The notes: generated from the sequence alone by a model not told the origin. A stretch of 46,409 nt of DNA from Candidatus Dormiibacterota bacterium (GCA_955652675.1 CATPBP010000030.1:1-46409), one strand, 5' to 3'; counted from the stretch's first letter, positions 16,124 to 23,510 are shown. Numbers and translations: made by a program.

Positions 16124-18196
16124 ATGCCGATTCCGTCCCCTGACGAGAAGCTGGCCTGGATCCGGCTGGAACCGCCCACAGAGGAGGAACTGCGTGGACT
16201 CGAGCTCCTGAGACCCGGCGACTACGAGATCGGGTTCCAGCGCACCAACGATATCCTGGATGAGGCGCTGGAGGTCTTTCAGCGGTCCTGCCGGAGCAGC
16301 ATGGGTATCGCCGGCGACGTCATGGTCGCGCTCTTCACCGCCCAGGGCGACCTGGTCAACGCCGCCGCGGGCACCTATCTCCACGCGATCATCCAGCCGA
16401 TCATCGTGAAGTACATCCGGAAGTACTACTCCGAGAATCCTGGGATTGCGGAGGGAGACGTCTGGTGCGCCAACGACGCGCTGTACGGTGGGATCCACAA
16501 CCCCGACGTGGTCTGCCTGGTCCCGATCTTCTACAACGGCGAGCTCATCGCCTGGGCGGGAGCGGCAAACCACACCACCGAGACCGGCGCCATCGAGCCC
16601 GGCGGTATGCCCGTCTCAGCCACAGCGCGCTTCCAGGAGGGCCTCAACCTGCCGCCCGCCAAGATCGGGGAGAAAGGCCAGCTGAGAAACGACTGGCTCG
16701 AGCTGTTCGGCGCCTTCGGGATCCGGGCTCCCCAGATGGTGATCACGGACCTGAAAGCCCGTGCCACCGCCGCCGACCGCGTCCGCATCAGGCTCGTCGA
16801 GCTGGCGGAGCGTGAGGGCAAGGACTGGGTCGTCGGTCTCTTCCGCCGGATGATGAACGTGGCCGAGGAGGGGGCTCGCAAGCGAGTTCGATCCTGGCCT
16901 GATGGGAAATATCGCGCGGTGGCCTTCTCCGACGCGGTCGGGACCACCCAGGGGCTGGTTCGGTCCGCCTACCTGACCCTGGTCAAGGACGGCGAATCAC
17001 TGGTCTTCGACTTCGCGGGAACCTCACCGGAAAACCTGAGCTCGTATCACGCGCACGTGCAGGCGGTGGTCGGGCACATCGCCAACTACGTCTATTCGAA
17101 CGTCTTCTACGACCTTCCCATCTCGAGCGCCACCTTTGCTCCGATGGAGTTCCGGATTCCGCGCGGCACCGTGCTCAACCCGGACGACAGGGCTGCGACC
17201 AGCTGCTCGGTGATGATCGCAACCGGCGCCATGTCCGCTGCCCCGAACGCTTTCGCGAAGATGATGTTCTCGACTCAGGACTGGCGCCGGGTCACTGCGT
17301 CAGCCTCGAACGCGGGCAATGCGATGATCATCGCCGGGCTCACTCAATGGGGTCTGCCGTTCGCGGACATGCTCGCCTACTCGATCAATACCGAAGGCCA
17401 GGGCGGACGGACGACGCTCAAAGGCATGGATTCGTTCGGCTTCCCCTGGTGTCCGTTCGGCCGAGCCCCGGACGTGGAGCTGATGGAGAACGAGTTTCCA
17501 ATGCTCATCCCGATCTCGCAGCACTGGCCCGACTCATGCGGCCACGGCAAGTACCGCGGCGGCGTGGGCACCGTTCAGGTCTGGGTCGCCCACCAGGCGC
17601 CGGCGGTTTTCCCGATGGTCTTCTTCGCAGCCATCGCCGACAACTCGAAGATCCAGACGCCTCAGGGGCTGTTCGGCGGTTATGCGCCCTGCACCGTGCC
17701 CGGTATGGCAGTTCGCGACGCCGACCTGGTGCGCAGGCTGAAGGAAGACTCCGGGTCGGTGACACTCAATTTCGGCGAGCTGATCAAGAAGGGCGCCATC
17801 AACGGCGTCTGGGAGAACGAGTTCATGGGTCGAGCCGTGCGGCCTTACAACAACGGCGACATCATGACCTTCGGCTTCTCGGCGGGCGGCGCCGGCTACG
17901 GGGATCCGCTGGAGGCGGACCCGGAGGCGGTGGCCGAGGACGTGCGGAACCGCGCGCTGTCGCTGAGCGCCGCCAACCTCATCTACCGGGTCGCATACGA
18001 CCCGGAAACCGACGTGGTCGACCATGTGGAGACCGACCGGCTTCGCACGGAGGAGCGCAAACAGCGGCTGGATCTCGGTAAGAGCTTCAAGAAGTTCACT
18101 GCGGAGTGGTCGGAGCTCAGGCCGCCAGACGCCATCCTTGCTGTGTACGGCGAGTGGCCCAGCGCGGCGCCGGCCCAGCCTGTGATGCGAATGTAG
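16124..18196 (+). CDS. HyuB-like catalytic subunit of an ATP-dependent carboxylase/hydantoinase
   Basis: The 690-residue protein (about 75 kDa) belongs to the hydantoinase B/oxoprolinase family. Visible hallmarks are GDVWCANDALYGGIHNPDVVCLVPIFYNGELIAW (around 108-141), AANHTTETGAIEPGGMPVSA and the C-terminal SAGGAGYGDPLEADPEAVAEDV. In this family the B subunit holds the site where the phosphorylated intermediate is hydrolysed or carboxylated. A GAGGAGG precedes the ATG by 9 nt. It is the fourth gene of the operon, and its stop codon is followed directly by the TTG start of the next gene. Sizes of the four subunits (about 70, 14, 80 and 75 kDa) follow the order known for acetophenone carboxylase. 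Confidence 0.93.
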   Translation: MPIPSPDEKLAWIRLEPPTEEELRGLELLRPGDYEIGFQRTNDILDEALEVFQRSCRSSMGIAGDVMVALFTAQGDLVNAAAGTYLHAIIQPIIVKYIRKYYSENPGIAEGDVWCANDALYGGIHNPDVVCLVPIFYNGELIAWAGAANHTTETGAIEPGGMPVSATARFQEGLNLPPAKIGEKGQLRNDWLELFGAFGIRAPQMVITDLKARATAADRVRIRLVELAEREGKDWVVGLFRRMMNVAEEGARKRVRSWPDGKYRAVAFSDAVGTTQGLVRSAYLTLVKDGESLVFDFAGTSPENLSSYHAHVQAVVGHIANYVYSNVFYDLPISSATFAPMEFRIPRGTVLNPDDRAATSCSVMIATGAMSAAPNAFAKMMFSTQDWRRVTASASNAGNAMIIAGLTQWGLPFADMLAYSINTEGQGGRTTLKGMDSFGFPWCPFGRAPDVELMENEFPMLIPISQHWPDSCGHGKYRGGVGTVQVWVAHQAPAVFPMVFFAAIADNSKIQTPQGLFGGYAPCTVPGMAVRDADLVRRLKEDSGSVTLNFGELIKKGAINGVWENEFMGRAVRPYNNGDIMTFGFSAGGAGYGDPLEADPEAVAEDVRNRALSLSAANLIYRVAYDPETDVVDHVETDRLRTEERKQRLDLGKSFKKFTAEWSELRPPDAILAVYGEWPSAAPAQPVMRM

Positions 18197-18874
18197 TTGG
18201 TCGTCGAGGACATCCTGCGGGCCGCCCTCGAGGGGCGGCCCGCGCCGCGCCCGCTTTATGGCCCTCTGGTCAGCGAGCTGGCCGGCGACATCGAAGGCAT
18301 CGACCGGGACCAGTTCCTGCTGGACGCCGGGAAGATGGCCAAACTGCTGGCCGAGCTGCAGGGCGGGGCCGGGCTGGACGTGGTCTGGGTGGCTACCGCC
18401 ACCCGCAGGCTCGCCGGGCCGATGCTCGAAGCCGCGACTGAGGCGGCCACTCGCCTGCGCCAGGTGCTAGGCGGCCGGGCCCTCGTTGGTGCCGCGATCA
18501 TGACTGAGGATCTCTCCGCCGTCCGCAAGCTGCTCGATTCAGGTGTTCAGCTGCTGCTCTTCCACGTCCCCCCGCAGGCCCTCGAACTCAGATCCGTCCG
18601 GCCGCTGGTCGGGGTTATCCGCTTCCGGCGCGCTCTGGCGGGGATTCGGATGACAGGCGTTGATCGCGAGGCGCTGGCCACGACGGGCCATCCTCTCCCG
18701 GTGGTGCCGCTGCAGGCATCGCCCACTGATGGGATGTTCGGGATCACCCTGACGCCCGACGAGCTTGACGACAGGACCCCTTGCCCGCCGGGGACCGCAC
18801 TGGTGACGACCTGGCAGGCGGTCGATCAGGATATGAGCCTGGCGCGCCTCAGCAGCTGGCGGCGCGATCAGTAG
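18197..18874 (+). CDS. Unrecognised protein encoded directly after the HyuB-like subunit
   Basis: I do not firmly recognise this 225-residue protein. It starts with a TTG immediately after the HyuB stop, so it is very likely translated by coupling. The N-terminal stretch EDILRAALEGRPAPRPLYGPL, with a later LDVVWVATATRRLAGP strand and LLLFHVPP, resembles the start of uroporphyrinogen-decarboxylase-like TIM-barrel proteins, but the protein is much shorter than that family (about 340 residues). It has no signal peptide or membrane segment. By position it is the candidate fifth component of the carboxylase, where acetophenone carboxylase has a larger, loosely attached subunit of about 34 kDa. That equivalence is a guess. 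Confidence 0.7.
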   Translation: MVVEDILRAALEGRPAPRPLYGPLVSELAGDIEGIDRDQFLLDAGKMAKLLAELQGGAGLDVVWVATATRRLAGPMLEAATEAATRLRQVLGGRALVGAAIMTEDLSAVRKLLDSGVQLLLFHVPPQALELRSVRPLVGVIRFRRALAGIRMTGVDREALATTGHPLPVVPLQASPTDGMFGITLTPDELDDRTPCPPGTALVTTWQAVDQDMSLARLSSWRRDQ

Positions 18875-18896
18875 AACGCCAAAGGGGGGTTTTCGG

Positions 18897-19337
18897 ATGA
18901 CCGAGAGATATCACGATCAGGCTCCGCCCGGGCTGGCGGCAGCCCCCGGTTACAGCCAGGTCGTCAGCGCCAGCGGACGCCTGGTATTCGTCGCGGGGCA
19001 GGTGGCCCTGAACGAGGAGGGGACTGTGATCGGCCACGGCGACGTGGTGCGACAAGCCGAGCAGGTGTTCGAAAACCTGGATCGGGCGCTCGACGCGGCG
19101 GGCGCCTCGTTCAGCGACGTGGTCAAGCTCAACTACTACTTCATCGACATCTCGGCGCTTCCGGCAGTCCGCCTGGTTCGTGACCGATACGTCGACACGG
19201 GCCGGCCTCCCGCGAGCACGGCCGTCGAGGTCACCGGCCTTGCCAGGCCAGAGTTCCTGATCGAGATCGAAGCGCAGGCCATCATCGACGTCGCGGGGGA
19301 GGCAGGCCTCCCCCACGGGCCCCCTCCCGCAAAGTGA
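18897..19337 (+). CDS. RidA-family (YjgF/YER057c/UK114) protein
   Basis: The 146-residue protein is a RidA-family member: GRLVFVAGQVALNEEGTVIG, a middle helix QAEQVFENLDRALDAAGASFSDVVKLNYYF, and the signature RPPASTAVEVTGLARPEFLIEIEA with the substrate-carboxylate Arg103 and Glu125. RidA enzymes hydrolyse reactive enamine/imine intermediates; related members act in pyrimidine, creatinine and aminophenol catabolism. It is 22 nt downstream of the previous gene and closes the operon. A G-rich hairpin lies inside its last codons (EAGLPHGPPP). The C-terminal tail after residue 131 is longer than usual and may reflect this inserted repeat. Confidence 0.92.
   Translation: MTERYHDQAPPGLAAAPGYSQVVSASGRLVFVAGQVALNEEGTVIGHGDVVRQAEQVFENLDRALDAAGASFSDVVKLNYYFIDISALPAVRLVRDRYVDTGRPPASTAVEVTGLARPEFLIEIEAQAIIDVAGEAGLPHGPPPAK
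19295..19314. repeat. GC-rich inverted repeat inside the 3' end of the RidA gene
   Basis: GGGGGAGGC and GCCTCCCCC pair around AG. The same arms recur at 19401-19426, about 106 bp downstream. This copy encodes part of the unusual RidA tail. It may be a terminator-like or small repetitive element. Confidence 0.5.
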
Positions 19338-19366
19338 CTCTTTTGTTTCGGAGGCGGGACTCACTC

Positions 19367-19385
19367 GGCCCGGGGGACCCGGGCC
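19367..19385. terminator. Hairpin downstream of the RidA gene
   Basis: GGCCCGGG (19367-19374) and CCCGGGCC (19378-19385) form a perfect 8-bp stem with a 3-nt GGA loop, 30 nt after the operon's last stop. No T-run follows, so intrinsic termination is uncertain, but the position is right for the end of the carboxylase-like operon. Confidence 0.45.
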
Positions 19386-19400
19386 TATCAAGTGACGACG

Positions 19401-19426
19401 CGTGGGGGAGGCGGGCCTCCCCCACG
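19401..19426. terminator. Perfect 12-bp GC-rich hairpin, second copy of the RidA-end repeat
   Basis: CGTGGGGGAGGC (19401-19412) is perfectly complementary to GCCTCCCCCACG (19415-19426). It lies between convergent genes and can act in both directions. It shares its arms with 19295-19314, so the pair looks like a duplicated element rather than two independent terminators. Confidence 0.5.
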
Positions 19427-19439
19427 GTCTTTGGGCGGT

Positions 19440-19609
19440 CTAGGTTGCGGTTGCGGCGGCCTGCTGGTTGTCGTGCTGGCTGACTTCGATCGAACCGGCG
19501 GTACGCAGGATCTCCTGGGCGCGAGCCCGTCTTCCTGACTGCCGTGAACCAGCACCAGGTAGCGACCGGCGCGGAGATGCCCTTCGATCTTGGAGATGTG
19601 GTGGTCACC
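19440..19609 (-). pseudogene. Remnant of a small protein with a YflT/general-stress-like C-terminus, frameshifted
   Basis: Reading the reverse strand from 19609 gives GDHHISKIEGHLRAGRYLVL then VHGSQED. After a one-base shift it continues AQEILRTAGSIEVSQHDNQQ and a short Ala/Thr tail to a stop at 19440. Together these match the general pattern of the last 50-60 residues of YflT/DUF1269-like stress proteins (charged helix, AGRYLVLVHG strand, A..IL...G helix). Two in-frame TGA codons lie about 24-30 nt upstream and no start is seen. I read this as a decayed gene end. The rest of the 344-bp gap between the RidA and M20 genes (19338-19681) holds only the hairpins listed. Confidence 0.45.
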
Positions 19610-19681
19610 AGGAGTCGAAATGCGGTCGCGTCTTCATCAGAGGCAGCCGCGGTGACCAACTTTCGGACCGCAGAGCCGAGC

Positions 19682-20950
19682 TCACGGTAGGTAGGCGAGC
19701 CGAAACAGCGTTTGCACTAACACCTCGACGCCCAGGATGATGTGCGAGAGGTCCGTCTCCTCGTCCGGCCGGTGGCTGTGGCCGTTCTTGCTGGGCACGA
19801 AGAGCATCGCCGCCGGGCATAGCCTTCCGATCAACTGGGCGTCATGACCGGCTGCGCTGGGCATCCGGCGCCAGCGCACCCCGACATCCACACAGGCCGC
19901 TTCCAGCAGAGCGCAGATGCGTTCGTCAAAGCGCATGCCGGGCTGCCCGAGACGGTGCTCCACATGCAGCTCGAGGTCGCGCGACGCGGCGATCTCAGCG
20001 AGCAATCGCCGAAGGGCCGCCTCCATCTCGTCTACCACCGGATCGTCGGGGTGCCTGAAGTCGAGTGTGAACCGGGCTGCCCCGGGCACCTGGTTGAAGC
20101 CCCCCGGCCACACCTCCATCGAGCCCACCGTGGCGACGGCGGCCGCTCCCTTCTCTTTCGCCAGCCGTTCCGCGCCGAGGACCGCCTCGGCGGCGCCCGC
20201 CAGGGCGTCGTGACGCAACGACATCGGTATTGTCCCGGCGTGGCCCGCTGCTCCCCTCAGGACCACGGTGAGGCCGCGGATACAGACGATCCGATCGACC
20301 ACGGCGATGTCGTCGCCGGCCTTGTCGAGGACCGGGCCCTGTTCGATGTGCGGCTCGATGTATGCCTCCAGGTCGTCGCGGCTCGCCTCGGCAACCCTGG
20401 TCGGATCCAGGCCGCAGGTCCGCATGGCGTCCCCGATACTCACGCCGTCGCTGTCCGTGAGCCGGTCCAGTTCGTCCTCATCGATCCGTCCGGACAGTGC
20501 GCGACTGCCCCAGAAGTTGCCGGCGAACCGGCTCGACTCCTCCTCGCAGTTCGCGAAGACCTCCAGGGTGTGCACTGGAGAACCAAATCGCGCGCCGAGC
20601 CACCGTATGGCGCAGGCCGCCATGATGACGCCCAGGATGCCGTCGAAGGCGCCGCCGATGGAGACGGAGTCGACGTGTGAGCCGCTCAGGACCACTCCGG
20701 GGCGAGACCCGGCGAGTCGCGCGAACCGGCTGCCCACGGCGTCCGTCCGCACCTCCAGCCCGGCGGCCTCGAACCACCGCTCCAGCTCCTCCATACCAGC
20801 CTCCCAGGCCGGCGTGTAGAGCAGCCGCGTCACCGAGCCGTCCGGCCCCGCGCCGTGCCGGCGCATGCGTGTGACGAGATCGCCGGCCGCCCGGCCGATC
20901 TCGGCCCGGTCATCCGGGCTGAAGCGGGGGATCGCCTCTGGTGCCGTCAT
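19682..20950 (-). CDS. M20-family N-carbamoyl-L-amino acid hydrolase / allantoate amidohydrolase type enzyme
   Basis: The 422-residue protein is a two-zinc M20 amidohydrolase of the hydantoinase/carbamoylase group. Likely metal ligands are His92 in GSHVDSV, Asp103 in GGAFDG, Glu138 in the CEEESSRF segment, His201 in HIEQGPVLD and the His in KNGHSHRPDE near the end. The EQGPVLD and SAAGHDAQ motifs are those of carbamoylases and allantoate or ureidoglycolate amidohydrolases. The reaction would remove a carbamoyl group, releasing CO2 and ammonia. It is convergent with the RidA operon and divergent from the IclR-like gene. Its presence favours an N-carbamoyl or hydantoin-like substrate for the locus. 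Exact specificity is unknown. Confidence 0.92.
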   Translation of the reverse strand: MTAPEAIPRFSPDDRAEIGRAAGDLVTRMRRHGAGPDGSVTRLLYTPAWEAGMEELERWFEAAGLEVRTDAVGSRFARLAGSRPGVVLSGSHVDSVSIGGAFDGILGVIMAACAIRWLGARFGSPVHTLEVFANCEEESSRFAGNFWGSRALSGRIDEDELDRLTDSDGVSIGDAMRTCGLDPTRVAEASRDDLEAYIEPHIEQGPVLDKAGDDIAVVDRIVCIRGLTVVLRGAAGHAGTIPMSLRHDALAGAAEAVLGAERLAKEKGAAAVATVGSMEVWPGGFNQVPGAARFTLDFRHPDDPVVDEMEAALRRLLAEIAASRDLELHVEHRLGQPGMRFDERICALLEAACVDVGVRWRRMPSAAGHDAQLIGRLCPAAMLFVPSKNGHSHRPDEETDLSHIILGVEVLVQTLFRLAYLP

Positions 20951-21046
20951 CTCGCCAACCCTAGAGAGAACCCGCTAGCTCTGCGCTGACGAGGCTGTCC
21001 AGCACGTCGTCCTCGCCTCCTCACGCGCGCGGTCCAGTGGAACCCC

Positions 21047-21667
21047 TTGAGCGGGCACATGGTCTCCCCCTCCGAGAAGTACCAGCTGGGTCCTGGCCTT
21101 CTGCAGCTCGGTTACTCATACCTCGACCTGAACGAACTGCGATCTCGCTCGATCCCTTACGCGGATCGCCTTGCGGCCCGAACGGGCGAAGCGGTCCGCG
21201 CGGCCGTCATGCACGGCGGCTCCGTCGTGATCCTGCACCACGTGTTCCGGCCGGGGACCAGCTTTCAGATCCCTGAGGTGGGTCTGCAGCTGCCCGTCTA
21301 CGCGACCTCCTTCGGAAAAGCGATCCTGGCCTTTCAGCCTCCTCCGGCGTTCGAGGATGTCACAGCCGACAGCCTGCCAAAACTGACCAAGCGGACCCTC
21401 AGCCGGGCCGCGTTGAAGCGCGAGCTGGACACAGTTCGGGCGCAGGGGGTGGCGACCGAGCGTGACGAAGCGGTGCTCGGTGAATCGAGCCTCGCGGCGC
21501 CGATCTTCGATCATGCGGGCCACGCCGTGGGCGCGATCGGCGTCGTAGGCGACACCGAGCGAGTGTTCCCGCGAGGGCCTGCAAAGGGCGCCATCGCGGC
21601 CGTCACCGAGGCCGCTCGTGGGGTCTCGCGCGAGCTGGGAGCACCCCGCTGGCCATACGTGGCCTGA
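21047..21667 (+). pseudogene. IclR-family effector domain lacking the N-terminal DNA-binding domain
   Basis: From about residue 12 the sequence is a normal IclR family C-terminus: EKYQLGPGLLQLGYSYLDL, then LAARTGEAVRAAVMHGGSVV, PVYATSFGKAILAF, and LAAPIFDHAGHAVGAIGVVG. The winged-helix domain of about 60-70 residues that should precede YQLGP is absent. The frame is closed by a TGA at 20987, leaving only about 20 unrelated codons before the TTG at 21047; an ATG at 21059 is another possible start. It is either a truncated regulator that cannot bind DNA or an effector-only protein. It diverges from the M20 gene, where an IclR regulator is often found. Confidence 0.6.
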
Positions 21668-21799
21668 CGGCCCGAGGCTCCACGCCTGACCTGACGCCGT
21701 CAATCAGGTCGGAAGCGAGCAACGCCGAGAATGACGGCATGTATGCTGGTCGCCGACCCACGACGTCAGTGCTGCAACCCGCCGGAGGTGCTTTGACGC

Positions 21800-22405
21800 A
21801 TGGACTTCATATCTCGCGGCTTCAGGGGGCGGCCTCGCGAGCAGGCACCGGCCGGCCGACTTCCGCCCGGCCAATACATGGTCAGGGACTTCCCGGTCCT
21901 GTCGGCGGGTCCCACGCCTCACACGCCACTCTCCCGGTGGACCTTTTCGATAACCGGAGAGATCGACGAGCCCAGGCAATGGACCTGGGAGCAGTTCCGG
22001 GCGCTGCCCACCGAAACCATCACCAAGGACATCCACTGCGTCACCAAGTGGAGCAAGTTCGACACCGTCTGGGAAGGCGTCTCCGTCGACACACTTCTGG
22101 ACGGCGTCGACACGACCGCCGAGTACGTGCTGGCCTTCTCCGACGGCGGTTACACGACGAACATCCCCCTCCAGGACCTGACCGAAGGGAAGGCCTGGGT
22201 GGCGTTCGCCTTCGGGGGTGAGCCGCTCGAGCCCGAGCACGGGGGTCCGGCGCGCCTCCTGGTCCCGCACCTGTACTTCTGGAAAAGCGCCAAGTGGGTT
22301 CGCGGCCTCCGGCTGATGTCCGAGAACTCACCCGGCTTCTGGGAGACATACGGCTACCACGACTACGGCGACCCATGGCGCGAGCAGCGGTACAGCGGCG
22401 ACTGA
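21800..22405 (+). CDS. Sulfite-oxidase-like molybdopterin oxidoreductase
   Basis: The 201-residue protein is a compact sulfite-oxidase-fold molybdoenzyme. The likely molybdenum ligand is Cys80 in DIHCVTKWS, and WTFSITGEIDEPRQWTWEQF, LAFSDGGYTTNIPL and the WKSAKWVRGLRL end are typical. It has no heme domain and no signal peptide, so it is cytoplasmic. GGAGG lies 11 nt before the ATG. It overlaps the flavin reductase gene by 31 nt, which strongly suggests that reductase is its electron partner. The substrate of this subgroup is unknown to me; reduction of an oxidised sulfur or nitrogen compound is possible. Confidence 0.92.
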   Translation: MDFISRGFRGRPREQAPAGRLPPGQYMVRDFPVLSAGPTPHTPLSRWTFSITGEIDEPRQWTWEQFRALPTETITKDIHCVTKWSKFDTVWEGVSVDTLLDGVDTTAEYVLAFSDGGYTTNIPLQDLTEGKAWVAFAFGGEPLEPEHGGPARLLVPHLYFWKSAKWVRGLRLMSENSPGFWETYGYHDYGDPWREQRYSGD

Positions 22406-23133
22406 CCTGGCGCCGGGGCCGGGTCACCAGGCGCGTGGATGAGACGCCGCGGGTCCGGACACTGGTTCTCGCCCTGGAGGAGGACTGGCCTGGGCACCTC
22501 GCCGGCCAGCACGTAGACGTACGCCTGACCGCGGAGGACGGCTACCAGGCCCAGCGAAGCTACTCCATCGCTTCGGCACCGGAGGACGTGGGACAGCTCG
22601 CAATCACGGTCGAGCGCATCGGTGACGGAGAGGTCTCGCCCTACCTGGTCGACGAGCTGACAGAGGGTGACCAGCTCGAGTTCCGTGGCCCCATCGGGGG
22701 ATATTTCGTCTGGGACGAAACCCCCGGCGGCCCCTTGCTGCTGGTCGCCGGTGGCTCGGGCATCTGCCCGCTGATGGCCATGATCAGGCACCGGGCCGCG
22801 CGGGGAAGCCGTGTTCCAACGCGATTGCTCTACTCCTCGCGGTCCCTTGAAGACGTGATCTACCGTGAGGAGGTCGACCTTCTGGCCGCCCGGTCGGACG
22901 GGCTGGAGGTCTTTCATACCCTCACGCGCGATCGGCCGGCCGGCTGGACGGGGTACGCGAGGCGAATCGATCTGGAGATGCTTACCGAGGTGGGGTGGAG
23001 ACCGGACGAGGGCCCTCTTGGTTTCGTTTGCGGTCCCACTCCGCTGGTCGAGGCGGTCGCCGAGGCCTTGGTCCAACTCGGCTGGTCGCCGGATCGCGTG
23101 AAGACCGAGAGGTTCGGACCCACCGGAGGCTAG
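22375..23133 (+). CDS. FAD/NAD(P)-binding ferredoxin-reductase-type oxidoreductase
   Basis: The 252-residue protein has the FNR two-domain fold. The FAD-binding motif QRSYSIAS is at about 60-67. The FAD phosphate/isoalloxazine region GEVSPYLVDELTEGDQLEFRGPIGGYF follows. The NAD(P) domain begins with LLLVAGGSGICPLMAMI, and GFVCGPTPLVEAVAEAL lies near the end. There is no 2Fe-2S domain. The ATG at 22375 lies inside the end of the sulfite-oxidase-like gene, so the two are translationally coupled. It most likely passes electrons from NAD(P)H to that molybdoenzyme. The DUF6510-like gene follows after 4 nt. Confidence 0.92.
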   Translation: MARAAVQRRLTWRRGRVTRRVDETPRVRTLVLALEEDWPGHLAGQHVDVRLTAEDGYQAQRSYSIASAPEDVGQLAITVERIGDGEVSPYLVDELTEGDQLEFRGPIGGYFVWDETPGGPLLLVAGGSGICPLMAMIRHRAARGSRVPTRLLYSSRSLEDVIYREEVDLLAARSDGLEVFHTLTRDRPAGWTGYARRIDLEMLTEVGWRPDEGPLGFVCGPTPLVEAVAEALVQLGWSPDRVKTERFGPTGG

Positions 23134-23137
23134 AGAG

Positions 23138-23434
23138 ATGGACGAGAGCCAGCTGCGACTGGACGGCAACGCGGCAGCGGGGATCCTCCGGGAGGTCTTC
23201 GCGATGGACGTGAGCGGTGCCCAAGAAGCGTGCGCCTCTTGCGGGACGATCGGGTGGATGGGCGCCCAGCACCTCTACATGTATCCGCTGGCGCCCGGAG
23301 CCGTGGTTCGCTGCTCCACCTGCGGGGACGTTCTGATGGTGCTCGTCCGCGGCGGCGGCAGGTATCGGCTCGCTCTACCAGGCCTCAGGTGGCTGGAGAT
23401 GAGAGAACCCGTCCAGGCGCCTCCGGAGACCTGA
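23138..23434 (+). CDS. DUF6510-type protein with two CxxC pairs
   Basis: This 98-residue protein has two Cys pairs, C32-x2-C35 (CASCG) and C59-x2-C62 (CSTCG), consistent with a small zinc ribbon. The start MDESQLRLDGNAAAGILREVF and the end YRLALPGLRWLEM fit a family of uncharacterised proteins that I know as neighbours of sulfite-oxidase-like and ferredoxin-reductase genes. It may be an assembly or electron-transfer accessory of the pair. The ATG is 4 nt after the previous stop, and GAGG precedes it. Confidence 0.85.
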   Translation: MDESQLRLDGNAAAGILREVFAMDVSGAQEACASCGTIGWMGAQHLYMYPLAPGAVVRCSTCGDVLMVLVRGGGRYRLALPGLRWLEMREPVQAPPET

Positions 23435-23497
23435 CAGCGGGGGCGGGAGGCGGCCGGAGCCCGGGGGCAGGCGGGAGCTCGAGGTCAACCCATAGCC

Positions 23498-23507
23498 CTA
23501 GATATTG
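23498..23507. promoter_or_regulatory. NrdR-type box 1 upstream of nrdA
   Basis: CTAGATATTG matches the core CwAnATaTwG of the NrdR box. It lies 31 nt (about three helical turns) upstream of the second box at 23529-23538, the normal arrangement for NrdR repression of ribonucleotide reductase genes. Confidence 0.7.
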
Positions 23508-23510
23508 AGG

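Noticed and set aside
11632-18196. Acetone carboxylase operon proper
   Set aside because: Acetone carboxylase has three subunits with one large A-type subunit; here two A-type subunits flank the small one, which fits the acetophenone type better.
19282-19659. 125-codon reverse frame between the RidA and M20 genes
   Set aside because: Its translation shows no family features, it runs into the RidA gene, and another frame pair over the same DNA reads as a protein remnant.
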